Shown: positions 31,617 to 42,880, counted from the stretch's first letter. The stretch is 64,000 bases of DNA from Adiantum capillus-veneris (GCA_014529385.2 CM043959.1:56714753-56778752); one strand, 5' to 3'. Notes: generated by a model from the sequence alone, not told the origin. Translations and numbers: made by a program.

Positions 31617-32805
31617 TCATGCTTCTAGCCCTTCTTCTGCTTCTTTAGCTGTAGAGTTAGAGGGTTCTCCCTCCTCTGGAATGTCTAGCACAAATTCTGG
31701 GTCAAACCTAAGAAAATACCTTTTCAGTCTCCATCCATTGACCCTAGTCTTGTGAATTCTCCCATCTACTTCCATCAGCTTATAGCTACCATTGTCATAG
31801 CGCTTCTTGATGATGAATGGCCCTTCCCATCTGGGTTGAAATTTCTTATCCTTCCTAGTGTCAAATCTGTTGTCGTATCGCAGTACTAACATGCCTTTTT
31901 CTAATCCCTTTTCTTTAAGCTCTTGATTGAAAGTGAGCCGGCGTCGTTCTACCTGTGCTACATAGTGATTGATTGCTTCTTCCCTATCCAGTTGGAGTCT
32001 CTCCAGATCCAAGATGTGGTTTCGGAGGTTTACAATCGGACGATGTGTCTGGCTAGCCAAAACTTGTAAGCTGGCTATCTGTACCTCAATGGGTAGAATT
32101 GCCTCCTTCCCATAAACTAGTTGGAAAGGGGTGAAACCTAGTGATGTTTGGAATGTTGTTCTGTAGGCCCAAAGAGCTGCCATGAGATGTTTATCCCAGT
32201 CCCCTATGTGATTGTTCACTTGTTTTGTGATGATTTTGCAAATCATTCCATTTACCTTCTCTACCAGACCATTGCATTGTGGATATTATGGCACATGTGG
32301 AATGCCAACATGTGATGCCTAACTTCTTCATCAGTTCTCCCACCAAATCACCTCTGAATCCTGGTCCTCTATCTGATACTATCTCAAGAGGAGTGCCAAA
32401 ACGGCAAACGATATGCTCAAAAATAAACTTTGCCACTTCTTGGGGTGTAATGCGGGTAGTGGCCATTGCTTCTACCCATCGAGTCATGTAGTCTACACCC
32501 ACTATGATGTACAGTTTACTTGATTGGGCCCTTGGTAAAGGATCGATTGCATCTATTCCCCATTTCTCAAAAGGACCATATGAGATGATAGGGGTTTGTG
32601 GCTCGTAGGTTAACGTGCGATCACTGGCCACTTGACAAGCCTTGCATGTTTTACACCAATGGTGTACATCCCTATTCAAACTAGTCCAAAAGTATACTGC
32701 CTGTAGAATCTTTCTACTGGTGATATCTAGAGCAAAATGACCGCCGTAGACGCCATCATGGCAACTTTGAATTACCTCTGTGATTTCACTGGAGGTTGGC
32801 ACCCG
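31617..32805 (-). pseudogene. Integrase of element F (downstream part)
   Basis: This is two frames of one protein: 32838-32191 (real from about 32805) and 32246-31617, with a frameshift near 32285. It has the H2C2 zinc finger (H-D-G-V-Y-G-G-H-F ... C-K-T-C-K-A-C-Q), D in V-D-Y-M-T-R-W and D in S-D-R-G-P-G-F. The Glu lies in N-G-L-V-E-K-V-N, present only in the second frame. The C-terminal domain has R-W-E-G-P-F and V-N-G-W-R-L-K-R. The first few residues of the zinc-binding domain lie beyond copia 3, at about 37234-37290. The end is natural and next to the polypurine tract. Confidence 0.85.
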
Positions 32806-32810
32806 CCTGA

Positions 32811-33037
32811 TGTTGGAATTAGGGTTCCAGAGAAACACACACGGCTTGGAGAAGAGGAAGGAAGCTCAAGGCACACAATAGAGAGTGTATTACTTAGTGT
32901 TCAATGGAAAGATAGATAGCCCTAGAGTGATGGGCGTATATACAATGCACGGGGGAAAAAACCTCCTAAAGAGTGAAAACATGCCTCGGCGGTCCTAGTG
33001 TGTTCACACACATCACTACCACATGTATATGGTAACA
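32811..33037 (-). repeat. 3' LTR of copia 3
   Basis: This 227-bp LTR (TGTTGGAATT ... GGTAACA on the plus strand) pairs with 37002-37228. A polypurine stretch (GGGGGG on the minus strand, 33040-33046) abuts its inner end. Confidence 0.95.
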
Positions 33038-33112
33038 AATCCCCCCTGGAGTGATGCGGTGAATGAGAGCTGGCACATGAGTAAAGGGAAGTGCCATGCC
33101 CTGAGGACAGGA

Positions 33113-34889
33113 TCAGTCCGCAAAGGGGAGTAATCCCAAAGCTTTGCGGAAACCTTCAAGCTTCTCACGAGACAATGCCTTTGTGAAAAGATCTGCAAGG
33201 TTGTCCTGTGTTGGCACATAAGCCAAGCTGATCTCTCCTGCTGAGAGCCTCTCCCTGACATAGTGGTAATGCACCTCAATGTGCTTTGTGCGAGCATGAA
33301 AAACTGGGTTCCTCGCAACTTCCAATGCGCTCTGACTGTCAGTGTAGATAGTGTTGGCAGTGTCCTGTCCAACACCCAAATCACATAAGGCGTCTCAGCC
33401 ATACACACTCAACCGTAGCTGTGAAGACTGCCCTGTACTCAGCCTCACAACTCGAAGTGGCCACAGTAGGTTGCTTCTTGCTCAACCATGATATACATGA
33501 ACTGCCAAGCATGAAACAAAAACCACTTGTGGACACTCGCGTGTCAAAACAACCAGCCCAATCTGAGTCCGAAAAAGCATGTAAGTCTGGCGGCAATGAT
33601 CCCCCCTTGGGATAAAACAAACCAAGATGTAAAGTGCCACTAAGGTAGCGGAAAATCCTCTTGACAGCCTGCCAATGCTTAGACCCTGGGCTATGCATAA
33701 ATCTGCTGACCTGTGAGACTGCAAATTGAATATCCGGCCTCGTGTTGCATACATAAATGAGGCAGCCAACAGCAGTTTGGTAAAGAGTGACATGAGCAGG
33801 ATCGCCAGCATCATGTAGACTCAACTTCAAACATGTTTCCATGGGAGTGGCAATAGGTTTGCAATCCTCAAGTCCAAACTTACATAGCAATGTCTCTATG
33901 TAACTTTTCTGACACAAGGCAATACCACCATCACACTGCTTAAACTGTATGCCCAAATAATGATGCAACAGCCCCAAATCTTTCATCTTGAAAGTAGCAT
34001 TCAAATCAGCCTTAAATTCAGCAATATGTCTCTTATTTGGTCCAGTGATCAGCAAATCATCAACATAAAGAACCACGACGAGAAATACATCACCCTCACG
34101 CTTTACATACAATGTGCTTTCTGTTGGACTGTTACGAAAGCCTTGTTTGACCAAATGAGTGTCAGCTTTCTCATACCAAGCACGAGGAGATTGCTTCAAC
34201 CCATACAAAGCCTTGTTACATTTGCACACTTTGTCCTCTTGTCCTTTTGTGACAAAACCGCGAGGCTGCGTTACATAAACTTCCTCAAATATGTCACCGT
34301 TCAAGAAAGCAGTAACAATGTCTGATTGATGTACATCCCAACCAAAATGAGGTGCCAATGCACATAGAAAACGCACAATAGTCATACGACAAGTGGGAGC
34401 AAAAGTCTCTTCATAATCTATGCCTTTTTGCTATGCATAACCCTTTGCAACAAGTCGAGCCTTATGGCGATCGATCTCACCATCCGGCTTGCGTTTCAAC
34501 TTGTAAACCCACTTCGTACCAATGGCCTTTTTGCCAGGAGGCAAATCACATAAAGTCCATGTGTCATTTTCTATAAGTGCATCATATTCTGATTGCATGG
34601 CAGCCATCCAATTTTTTGAATTCTGTGCTTCATCAAAAGACAGAGGCTCCTCAACATCATGTAAACAAGACACAGCCAAAGCATAACAATCCAATGCATA
34701 AGATGCATGGAGAGAGCCTGAACAAGTACGACTAGACAAGGGTGCATCCAATTTACTGTCATGCAAAGTGTGCACCAGCCATTTTTGCATACCTCTAGCC
34801 TGCTCATTTTCAGCCCTTTCCTCATCAAGTACATCATGTACATCTGCATCAGTAATAGGCTGATCTAAAACATTTTTAGAAACCCCCAT
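33113..34889 (-). pseudogene. RT-RNase H of copia 3
   Basis: Three frames make up one protein. 34889-34431 ends the post-integrase linker and starts RT (W-T-L-C-D-L-P-P-G-K-K, R-L-V-A-K-G-Y-A). A TAG at 34431-34433 interrupts it in frame. 34385-33381 continues with F-L-N-G-D-I-F-E-E-V-Y, catalytic Y-V-D-D, H-H-Y-L-G-I-Q-F and the RNase H start D-S-D-W-A-G and S-S-C-E-A-E-Y. A frameshift near 33385 leads to 33379-33113 with Y-T-D-S-Q-S-A, T-K-H-I-E-V-H-Y-H-Y and D-L-F-T-K-A-L. Catalytic residues are kept. Confidence 0.88.
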
Positions 34890-34892
34890 AGG

Positions 34893-36025
34893 CTATACAT
34901 TTGCCTCATTGGAACTTACATTCGTATTTCCACCACTAAAAAGAGGCAACAAAGTGTCATAAATGTCCTGTGAGCTTACATTATTGTCTCTAGTACATGA
35001 CAGCAAGGGCTGAACAGAATCTTCCACAAACACTACATCCCGAGAAACCAGAATACGTTCTGTTTGCGGATGATACAACCTGTAACCTTTGCTTTCAGCA
35101 CTATAACCAACAAAAATACATTTGACAGCCTTATCATCCAATTTTTTGCGCTGCACTTGTGGCACCAAAGCATATGCCAAACAGCCAAAAACACGCGTGT
35201 GCTCAATAGAAGGTTTTCTATCATGCCATGCTTCATATGGAGTAATAGACTGCAAAGCTTTCCTAGGACACATGTTAAGTACATAAGTGGAACACATGAT
35301 GGCCTCAAGCCAAAAAGAATGCGGTAAAGCTTGACTTTTGACCATACATCGTGCCATTTCCGTCAGTGACCTGTTTTTCCTCTCAGCAACACCATTTTGC
35401 TGAGGTGTATAAGGCACTGTACATTGGTGTTTTATCCCACGACTAGCCAGAAATGTATTAAATTCATGAGACATATACTCCCCCCCTCGATCTGAACGGA
35501 GGGTGCCCATAGTACATTTCGAGACATTTTCAGCCATAGCCAGAAATTGTTTGAAGCACATAAAGACTTCGGAATTCGCTTTAAGCGGAAATACCCATGC
35601 ATGCATGGAGTAATCATCAATGAAAGTCACGAAGTACAGGTAATTGCCCAAGGACGGAGTTTGCATGGGCCCACAAACATCACTATCCACAAGCTGTAAC
35701 CTGCATGTGGCCCGAACTGAGAACCATCCTTTGGAAACTTAGAACGCTGCATCTTACCCAAAATACAGCCTTCACAAACATGTTTGACAGGTGCTTCAAG
35801 AGGCGGCAAAGAAGTAACCATATCAGATTTTTGCAAACGCAGCAAACTGGAAAAATTCAGATGACCAGAACGTGCATGCCAAAGTTTTGCATCTGAAAGC
35901 ATTAATGTTACCACGCTTTCTTTGAGAAGCAATAAAGGCCTGTTCAACTGCACGCTGCCTAGTCTTGTTTTTTCTAGAAAGTGACTCTTGCAACAGCAAT
36001 GTGCATAATGCATCAAACTTGACAA
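34893..36025 (-). pseudogene. GAG-pre-integrase and integrase of copia 3
   Basis: Frame 36025-35627 carries the zinc-binding GAG-pre-integrase region (L-W-H-A-R-S-G-H-L-N, H-V-C-E-G-C-I-L-G-K) from about 35900. Frame 35690-34893 holds the rve core with D in F-I-D-D-Y-S, D in R-S-D-R-G-G-E-Y and E in N-G-V-A-E-R-K-N-R, then the C-terminal part (F-G-C-L-A-Y, F-V-G-Y-S). The two overlap at a frameshift near 35640-35690. The first part of frame 36025 before L-S-D-A-K-L-W-H is antiparallel to gag and is only a shadow. Confidence 0.85.
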
Positions 36026-36639
36026 CTTCAGGATTTCCTTGGGTCATCAGTCTCCAAGTACTAGCAAAAGTCTGGTAGGAATCTGGTAAGGCATCAAGAA
36101 CAGTCTGCACAAGGGAATTGTCTGAAATGACTTCACCTGCAGAAATAAGCTGCTCATTGATATCCTTGACACTAGAAAGGAAAGTGTCCATATCATCTTC
36201 CTCATGCATAATCTTCGACTCTAGCTCTTTACGCAGCAAAGCAATTTTAGCCTCATTGCGGCTTGCATAAAGACCTGGTAGAATATCCCAAGCCTGTTTT
36301 GCAGAATTTTGCTGAACGGATGTGAGGAACAATGGTGCGCTTCACAAACAACGCAATTAATGCATGAGCTTGCGCATCCTTAACATCCCAACGAGCTTGT
36401 TCTGTCATAGACAAAACAACTCTAACAGCTGCAATCCTTGCAGAAAGACCTGCAACATCCTCAATATCGCCTACATCCTCAGAACCAGGACGTACATCAA
36501 TGCCCTGCACAATGTTCCAGACACCCTTTGACACCAGAACATGTTGCATCATATAAGCCCACATAGGGTAGTTGTCCCCATCCAACCTGTCCTCTGAAGC
36601 AAACATCTTGAACACATCTGTGTTGTTGTTGTCAGCCAT
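35895..36639 (-). pseudogene. Gag of copia 3, fused to integrase region by deletion
   Basis: It starts at ATG 36639 (M-A-D-N-N-N-T). It has a gag domain: F-A-S-E-D-R-L-D-G-D-N-Y-P-M-W, V-W-N-I-V-Q-G, then in a second frame (36332-35823) A-K-Q-A-W-D-I-L, L-R-K-E-L-E and L-L-Q-E-S-L-S. After R-Q-R-A-V-E-Q-A-F the sequence passes straight to the GAG-pre-integrase region at about 35900. The zinc knuckle and aspartic protease are absent, so an internal deletion of some hundreds of bases has occurred. Confidence 0.8.
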
Positions 36640-36989
36640 GGTAAATGTTGCACCTGATGTGAAAACTGCCCGAAAATAGGAGAAACGGAGCGGGAACAAC
36701 CTGTGCTATATAGCACAAACCGTAGAAGACTGTAAGGCACCTGTTATGCAAAAATTGGCACTGACAGAAATTCTGCACAAAATGACGAAATAGCCTGTGC
36801 AGTACTGCATGTAGTGGAAACGGAGGCCGAAATGAGCACAAATCAAAATTCTGAGCAGACCGAGCGCTTCGAGCTCGCCCAAAATATTTGTCGACATGCG
36901 AACGCTCGCCAAAGCTCACTGAAATCGGAGAAAGTGAGCATGCGTGTGCTGGAGCAGCTGGTGACTAATCTCGAGAGGATGTGACCTGC

Positions 36990-37228
36990 TCTGATACCAA
37001 TTGTATGAATTAGGGTTGCAGAGAAACACACACAGCTTGGAGAAGATGAAGGAAGCTCAAGGCACACAATAGAGAGTGTATTACTTAGTGTGCAATGGAA
37101 AGATAGATAGCCCTAGAGTGATGGGCGTATATACAATGCACGGGGGAAAAAACCTCCTAAAGAGGGAAAAAATGCCCCGGCGGTCCTAGTGTGTTCACAC
37201 ACATCACTACCACATGTATATGGTAACA
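36990..37228 (-). repeat. 5' LTR and primer-binding site of copia 3
   Basis: The LTR spans 37002-37228 and is followed on the minus strand by TTGGTATCAGAGC (36989-37001), the initiator-Met tRNA primer site. The outer end is followed by target duplication CCTGA at 37229-37233. Confidence 0.95.
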
Positions 37229-37233
37229 CCTGA

Positions 37234-38577
37234 GAATTTGATATTTGCCCTTACAATACAAGTGGTCATCTATAAGGCGGTACCTAGTAACCTTCCTTAC
37301 CAGCCACTGTTTTTGGCCTTTGGTGTGTCCTGCTGGACATTCTCCTGTATATAGAAAACCGATGATATCAGGCATAGCATCACTACCTTGGAAGAGGGGT
37401 AGCTTTAATTTGATCGCCCCTACGGGAACGTCTTGTATTCTTTCTTTAGCTAGAGCATCTGCCTCTTCATTTTCTGCTTTGGGGACATGGAATAGTTTCA
37501 CTGCTTCAAACTTCTTTAGAAGGTCCTTAACTTTGGCGAAGTTGACCAAGTAAAACCTGATTTTTACAATCCCAGGGGCCATTTATCTGCCTTATCAAAA
37601 GCAACGCCGAACGCATTTAGGCGCTGAATTCTTTGTGAAATACATTGTTCCAACCCAAGAATTAGGGCTGCATATCCTGCTTCATTGTTGGAGTGGGAGT
37701 GTAATAACTGCCCAATGGAGAATACTCTTTCTTGTCGTTCATTGAAAATGACCATGCCTGCTGCAGACTGATCCATTGTTCTCTTGTATGCTCCATCAAA
37801 GAAAAGAGAGTGAGCTCTTTCTAGCCTAGGACTTTCTACCATTGGTGTTTCTTCCTTTGCTTCCGTGTTGACCTTCAGCTTCTTCTCATAATGGCGATGA
37901 GTGAGAATTCCTGCTAAACTAGCCCTGGTGGAGTTTTCTACTTGCATGGTGTAGTCGAACTCTTGTAGTCTAATTAACCACTTTGAGATCCTAGATGAGA
38001 CATCCATGTGTCGCATTACATATGGGAAAACCTCCTCCATTGTCAGGATTACAAAGGGTCTAGGCAGGAGATAGGAGCGGAACTTTGTGGTAGCAAACAT
38101 TAGTGCCAGAACCATGTGCTCTACTTCGGTAAATCCTTTTTCTGATGGGGTCATGACACGACTAGAGAAGTAAATAGGGCGCATGAAAGAAGTTTTGGGG
38201 TCCTCTTGCGTTAGCACTGCTCCGAGTGTATCACTTCCCACACTAGGGTTCACATAAAATGGCTCGTCCCACTTAGGAGGTGAAATAGTGGGAAGCTTAG
38301 CTAGGATTTGCTTTACCTCAGTAAACTGTTGCTCATTCTCTTCACTCCATGAGAAGACATCCCTCTGGGTGAGTTGTTGTAGGGGAAGGACCACTTGAGA
38401 TAGCAGGTGAATGAACCTGCTTAAGTATCTTACCTTCTGAAGGAAAGAAACCAGCTGCTTGGCGGTGGTGGGTGACGATAAAGATACCAGGGCCTGAATC
38501 TTGCTAGGGTCAGCCTCGATTCCTTTTGCTGAAATTACATGACCAAGGAGAGTCACTTTGCTTTCAAAATGTGACAC
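37234..38577 (-). pseudogene. First and second RNase H and start of integrase, element F
   Basis: Frame 38577-37564 has the end of RT (V-T-L-L-G-H-V-I-S-A-K-G), the RT-RNase H connection and a first RNase H. Its first catalytic residue is Asn (codon 38248-38250, F-Y-V-N-P-S), as in element A. The second RNase H begins L-F-F-D-G-A-Y-K-R. After a frameshift near 37575 the frame 37582-37234 completes it (F-H-V-P-K-A-E-N-E-E-A-D-A-L-A). It then enters the integrase N-terminal region (L-I-D-D-H-L-Y-C-K-G), where copia 3 cuts in at 37233. Residues read beyond that point belong to the copia LTR. Confidence 0.85.
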
Positions 38578-39288
38578 TTGTCCACGTTGAGTTGGCCCCC
38601 CAAGGCTTGCAGCCTTGTTAAGCCATCATAGACTTTGCTTAAATGAAGGGCTCGTGAGCTATAAATGCAAAAATCATCTATGAAAACCCGTATTGATGTT
38701 CCAAAGTAGGGTTGGAAAACAAAAGTCACATAGCGTTGAAACATGTTCGGGGCGTTAGTGAGGCCAAACGGCATCACTCTGTAGGCAAAACATCCCCAAG
38801 GTGTGATGAAGGTTGTCTTCTTTTGATCTTCCTCCGCAATGCTAATCCGGATGTATCCTGAGTAGCCATCGCATACTGTGTATCGCTCGTGACCTGCCAC
38901 TTCATCGAGTATTTCATCATGGAATGGGAGGGGAAAGTGGTCCCTCTTCGTGGCTGCATTGAGAGGTTTATAATCCACACAGACTCTCCACTTACCTTTT
39001 TTTTTGTGTGACTACTACTGGGGAGACCCATTCTGAGTCTTCGATAGGGTAGATGAAACCTGCTTATAGAAAACTTCTCACTTCTTTAAGCAACGCCTCT
39101 TGTTGGATTACTCCTAGTCTTCTGAGCTTTTGTACTACGGGTTTCCTGCCTTCCTTGAGCTTTATGTGGTGTTGTACTACTATAATACCTGTGATCTTAT
39201 CATAGCCATCAATGAACAAAGTAGTGAAGTTACCTAGCATGGAGACGTACTCCTTCCTTTCTTCATTGGTTAACTCATTCGAGAGCAT
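38553..39288 (-). pseudogene. Reverse transcriptase of element F
   Basis: The pre-RT stretch is in 39288-39064 (L-K-E-G-R-K-P-V-V-Q-K-L-R). The next part is shifted in a T-run near 38996-39006 (minus-strand A-run). The main RT frame 38978-38553 has D-Y-K-P-L-N-A-A-T-K, T-V-C-D-G-Y-S-G-Y and F-A-Y-R-V-M-P-F-G-L-T-N-A-P. The catalytic F-I-D-D-F follows. There is a further shift at about 38565 into the next frame. The motifs are those of gypsy RT and resemble A closely. The frameshift in the homopolymer suggests replication slippage or sequencing error there. Confidence 0.85.
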
Positions 39289-39850
39289 TTTTGTAGCTTA
39301 CCTGTATCCTCCAAGGACTGCATACCTGATGATCCCTCTTGGTTTGTCGAGGTTGTTTCAGATTGTGTTAATCTGTTCGGGTCTTTAAGAATGACCCCCA
39401 TTACTTCGATGCTACTATCACTTCCGTCGGTGGTGGTCATCTCTTCTCCTGAGGTAGACGAGTAGTCGCTGGTGGACTCATCTTCTGAAGCCTCCAAGAT
39501 CATGTTGCGCTACTTTCGAGTCCTCATGTCGTAGAATATGGACTTTCCTTTAGCATCCTTCATCTGGATCATCCCGGTGCTCCAGTCTTGTTTAGCTTCC
39601 ATAGCCATAAGCCAAGGCCTCCCAAGAATGATGGGGTAGCCCTCCCCTTTGTGTGGCATGACGAAGATGTCTACCTCCACTTCTGTATTGAAGGCTTTTA
39701 CTTTGATCGCATTTACAATGTCTACGCATTTCACTCTTACATTGTTCGCCATCTTGGCTCGGCAAGGTGTCGGCCTACTTACCTCTAGACCTAGATGGTG
39801 CATCATCTTTTCACTCATGACGCATATTTTGTGCGCCACCATCTATGTAG
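39270..39850 (-). pseudogene. Protease and acidic linker of element F
   Basis: The catalytic Y-I-D-G-G-A-Q is at the end of the upstream frame (about 39835-39855). The rest of the protease lies in 39842-39510 (I-C-V-M-S-E-K-M, then P-I-I-L-G-R-P-W-L near 39605-39630, Q-D-W-S). An in-frame TAG near 39510 and a change to the next frame lead to the acidic Ser/Asp/Glu/Thr linker 39503-39270, as in element A. The protease would process Gag-Pol. It is broken by at least one frameshift at the active site. Confidence 0.8.
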
Positions 39851-40604
39851 ACGTTTGAAATTCGTTGCCCCTTGATGTGAGCGTCCAAGGTTGGCAGGAT
39901 GTCGTCGAGATCCCTCCCAGAGATAGCCCCAGCTATCCTGGGCCTTGATTTCCTGGAACTTACCATTTTTGTCCATTGCCTCCTCATTCTAGGTGCAAGG
40001 TGGAGTAATTGGGGCCAAGTTATCTTCGGGCCCTGGATTAACACATCTTGAACTAAGTCATAGGGTTTTGCATACTCACCTAGTGAGAAGTCCACGATGT
40101 CTATCTTCCGCCGCGGTTTAGCTCCTTGCTTGCTAGACTCGGCCTTTCCTTTCATCTTCTCTTCTCTTTGAGATGCCTCCTCGTGCCTCGCACGCTTCAC
40201 TCCCATAGCATCCACTTCTTCTACCTTCGCTTTTCCTTTGTGCTTCTCTCGAGCTGATTCTTCTACCTTCGCCTTCCCTTTAGCCTCCAAGCTAATAACA
40301 CTCACCGCTTGCTTCACAGCAGGTGGTGGGGGTAGTGGCGGAATGAGAGGTTGGGGTGGTGGTTGATGTTGTACAGGTGGTCAAAGGATTTGGACCGGTG
40401 GGATTGGTCCTGGTTGCCTAGGTGGTGGTGGTCTTGCTCTTGGCGGAGAGATCTGATTCTGTCTCCCCCCTCTATTGAAATTCTGCCTCCTCGGGTGTGG
40501 GCAGTAGTACATTCCATGGCCATCTTCCCCGCAGTTGTAACAGTGGTACTCTGGGTTCTACCTTCGTTGTCCTCTTCCTTGTTCTGGGTTCCTACCAGAT
40601 GCAT
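39811..40604 (-). pseudogene. Gag C-terminal part with zinc knuckle, element F
   Basis: On the minus strand the segment around 40535-40490 encodes Y-H-C-Y-N-C-G-E-D-G-H-G-M-Y-Y-C, a canonical CX2CX4HX4C knuckle for RNA binding. It is followed by an Arg/Gly/Gln-rich tract and a Pro-rich tract, and is only partly within the longest frame 40604-40314. Frame 40317-39811 then has a Lys/Glu-rich charged region (K-G-K-A-K-V-E-E repeated) and the pre-protease region P-Q-L-L-H-L-A-P-R-M-R-R-Q-W. It ends at the protease active site. Confidence 0.7.
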
Positions 40605-40689
40605 GCCCTTGCTGCACCAGATGCACAGATAAACTCTCTAGTTGGGTGGTGATGCGACTCAGCAGGTCTTGCTACTCTTCTGATGCCTC

Positions 40690-41229
40690 CTAGGGTTGGA
40701 CTCTATGATTGGCTGTTGCAGCCACTGGGATTGGTCGGGCCGAGCTTGTTTCCTCTGACTCGTTTACTCTTGCTTGCATGCGCAGCTTCTTGTCTTTAAG
40801 GTGGGCTACTTCGACTGCCAACTCATATGTTGCAAGAAACCTTTCCTTCACCTTCTCTCTAAGCGGCGACCATAGACCAGCAATGAAACGGTCCTTCTTT
40901 AGGAAATTAAGCGCTCCTTCACCTTCCTCCAGTGAGGCAACCCATCTCTCCCATAAGTCCACAAATTTGGACTCGTAGGTGGCATACTCCAGCAGACCTC
41001 CCTGCTTTAATTCTGTCAGTAGTAGCTGCCATAGCTTCTCCAAGGTTGTGCCTCCACCAAACCTCTTTACAAAAGCAGCCCTTAACACTTCCCATGCATT
41101 CTTGGTAGCCGGGGGCAATGCATTATACCAGGACTTGGCCTCTACTTTCATCAGTAGAGGAAAAATTCTAAGTCGTGAAACGTCGTCATCTTTGTTGGAG
41201 ACGACACAAGCAATGTCGAAATCATCCAA
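40690..41229 (-). pseudogene. Gag capsid domain of element F
   Basis: This 179-residue frame shows the retrotransposon gag (capsid) pattern: L-R-I-F-P-L-L-M-K-V-E-A-K-S-W-Y-N-A-L, W-E-V-L-R-A-A-F-V-K-R-F-G, L-W-Q-L-L-L-T-E-L-K-Q, Y-E-S-K-F-V-D-L-W-E-R-W and F-I-A-G-L-W-S-P-L-R-E-K-V. It would form the particle shell. It stands in the usual place before the zinc knuckle and protease. The upstream border is unclear because the preceding 400 bp (41230-41640) are non-coding. Confidence 0.8.
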
Positions 41230-41649
41230 AAAGTTGGTGTGGTGAGATCTTGTCCCTTCTTTCCACTGAACGTGGGGAAAGAAACACTTGCCATGGTAGT
41301 GCCTCAGGAAATTACAAATCTCTTTTTCTTTTTCTTTTTTCTCTTTTTTCTTTTACATTACAGTAACAGTAGCGGCTCATAGCGGCTTTTTTACATGGGT
41401 GGGTGGATAGGTTAAAACAAGATAAAGATAGAGACATTAAAGGAATGATGGTAATCTAATATGGGGAGAATGATAGGGTTCGGGGAATTGAGGATTTCTC
41501 CTAGTACCGCCACACCGAATAGGTGTACGATCTTCTGTTGGTAGAAGACTTTCCTATCTACATAAATATTCACATGCATATGCTGCAGGAATCTGAACAG
41601 GAATACCGTCGGCCCGTTTTCCATCATGCACAGAGGGTGGAATACTTAC

Positions 41650-42180
41650 TCATACTCTTACCGTGCCAGTGTTGATGAGTCGGCACATCCACAAGAGGTC
41701 CTCGCCTTTCATGGCTTCTACCTTTCCTTCGTTGCTCAGCAAGTACGGGGTGATGGCGACGCGTCTGACCACTCCCAGCCTCTTGGCTAACAGCAATTGC
41801 AGGTAATTTTTGTAGTCGGCGTGTTGCATGAATTCTACTCCATTCAGTTGCAACTCGTCCCCAGCCCATTGGGTTTCTCCCGTGGTAGAGAGTTTCTTCA
41901 GGATAAGTTGTACAGGGAGAGGAGGAAGATCCTCCACTCGCTTCCCAAAACAGCGAGAGCAGTAGCCGAACCACTCTTCTCTAGGACATGGGAATCTTCT
42001 TACCACTTCTTCTTCCGGATTGTCGAAGTGGATTGGTAGCACTCGCATGCGTCGTGCAAATCGGTAGGCGACCTTCCGCCGCTTAGCTTCGGATGACTTC
42101 TTCTTTGGAAAAGTGGGTACAACCCGGCTTTCTGAGCTTGAAGCACTTGCTTGGCCAGATGCTTCTCCCTTCGGGGTCAT
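41650..42180 (-). pseudogene. Gag N-terminal extension of element F
   Basis: The 176-residue frame starts at ATG 42180 (M-T-P-K-G-E-A), basic and Ser-rich at first. It is then globular, with R-F-P-C-P-R-E-E-W-F-G-Y-C-S-R-C-F-G and L-L-A-K-R-L-G-V-V-R-R-V. I do not recognise the domain. It lies between the leader zinc-knuckle frame and gag. Its ATG overlaps the TGA of the frame 42389-42177 as ATGA. Confidence 0.45.
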
Positions 42181-42612
42181 GTGTTTCCAGACTGGCTTAT
42201 CTTCTCCTTGCCTTTGGCTCGAGCATCCCCTTTAGGCCACTTTGGAGTTATAACTTTGACTGCAGTTTCTTTAGGGAAAAGAGGTCTCACCGTTTGCTTC
42301 CCTTCCTTGATGTGAATGACTTCTTCGCGATGAATGTCGATGTAGATGACTTCAGCCCTTGCACTGCCTTCGTTTTTGCTGGCACTCATTGACAGTGTGC
42401 CTTGGTTGACAACAGTGATGGCACTTCACCAACCTCCCACCTAATGCTCTCAATTTATAGTTAGAACGAGCGACACGAGATGGAGAATTTACCTCTTGAA
42501 TGCTGACGACACTGCAGCCTGGCAGTAGCACCTCAATGAAGGCGGCTAGTGCCTCCTTCGTCTCCTCTTCTTCCGTCCTCCAGTTAGAAAATTCCTTTAG
42601 ACATTCCTCCAT
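42177..42612 (-). pseudogene. Leader frames of element F with an extra zinc knuckle
   Basis: Frame 42612-42352 is acidic and helical (M-E-E-C-L-K-E-F, E-E-E-E-T-K-E-A-L). It ends with C-H-H-C-C-Q-P-R-H-T-V-N-E-C (42382-42423), a full CX2CX4HX4C knuckle. The overlapping frame 42389-42177 carries on with a basic stretch (H-I-K-E-G-K-Q-T-V-R). This is just inside the primer site and well upstream of the capsid domain, where gypsy elements do not normally have a knuckle. F therefore has two knuckles, here and at about 40490-40535. The role is unknown. Confidence 0.6.
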
Positions 42613-42668
42613 GATTGGTAGTGGGCGTCACTTTCAACATTGTAAATTGAAGGGTCTTAGAAAGCCCT

Positions 42669-42685
42669 CCTCAGTGGGGGCACCA
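42669..42685 (-). promoter_or_regulatory. Primer-binding site of element F
   Basis: On the minus strand TGGTGCCCCCACTGAGG follows two bases after the LTR end (CGTCA at 42688). The position and the TGG start fit a gypsy primer site. The tRNA was not identified. Confidence 0.6.
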
Positions 42686-42687
42686 AA

Positions 42688-42843
42688 TGACGGACGCAAA
42701 CCGGACCCCGAATCCCGACGGCCTCTAAAACGCCGGGATCCGAATGGCGCGCCTCGAGCCTGCCACGGTAAAGAGAACAGGGGGCACCACCTAGCTTTGA
42801 GCGGCTAGGACGCAAACCACGATGATATGAACACCGCAAACTT

Positions 42844-42880
<37 letters not shown>

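Larger units (their letters stand above)
32811..37228 (-). mobile_element. Ty1/copia element 3 with target-site duplication
   Basis: The 4418-bp insertion has 227-bp LTRs at both ends, differing at about nine positions by my count (near 96 percent identity). It has a 5-bp target duplication CCTGA (32806-32810 and 37229-37233), an iMet primer site and a polypurine tract. The internal part on the minus strand is gag, GAG-pre-integrase, integrase, RT and RNase H. The zinc knuckle and protease are missing. It lies in the integrase zinc-finger region of F. Confidence 0.95.

Noticed and set aside
42177-42180. ATGA stop-start overlaps (also at 40314-40317) as reinitiation signals
   Set aside because: The frames are broken and the overlap is only four bases, so chance is the simpler reading.
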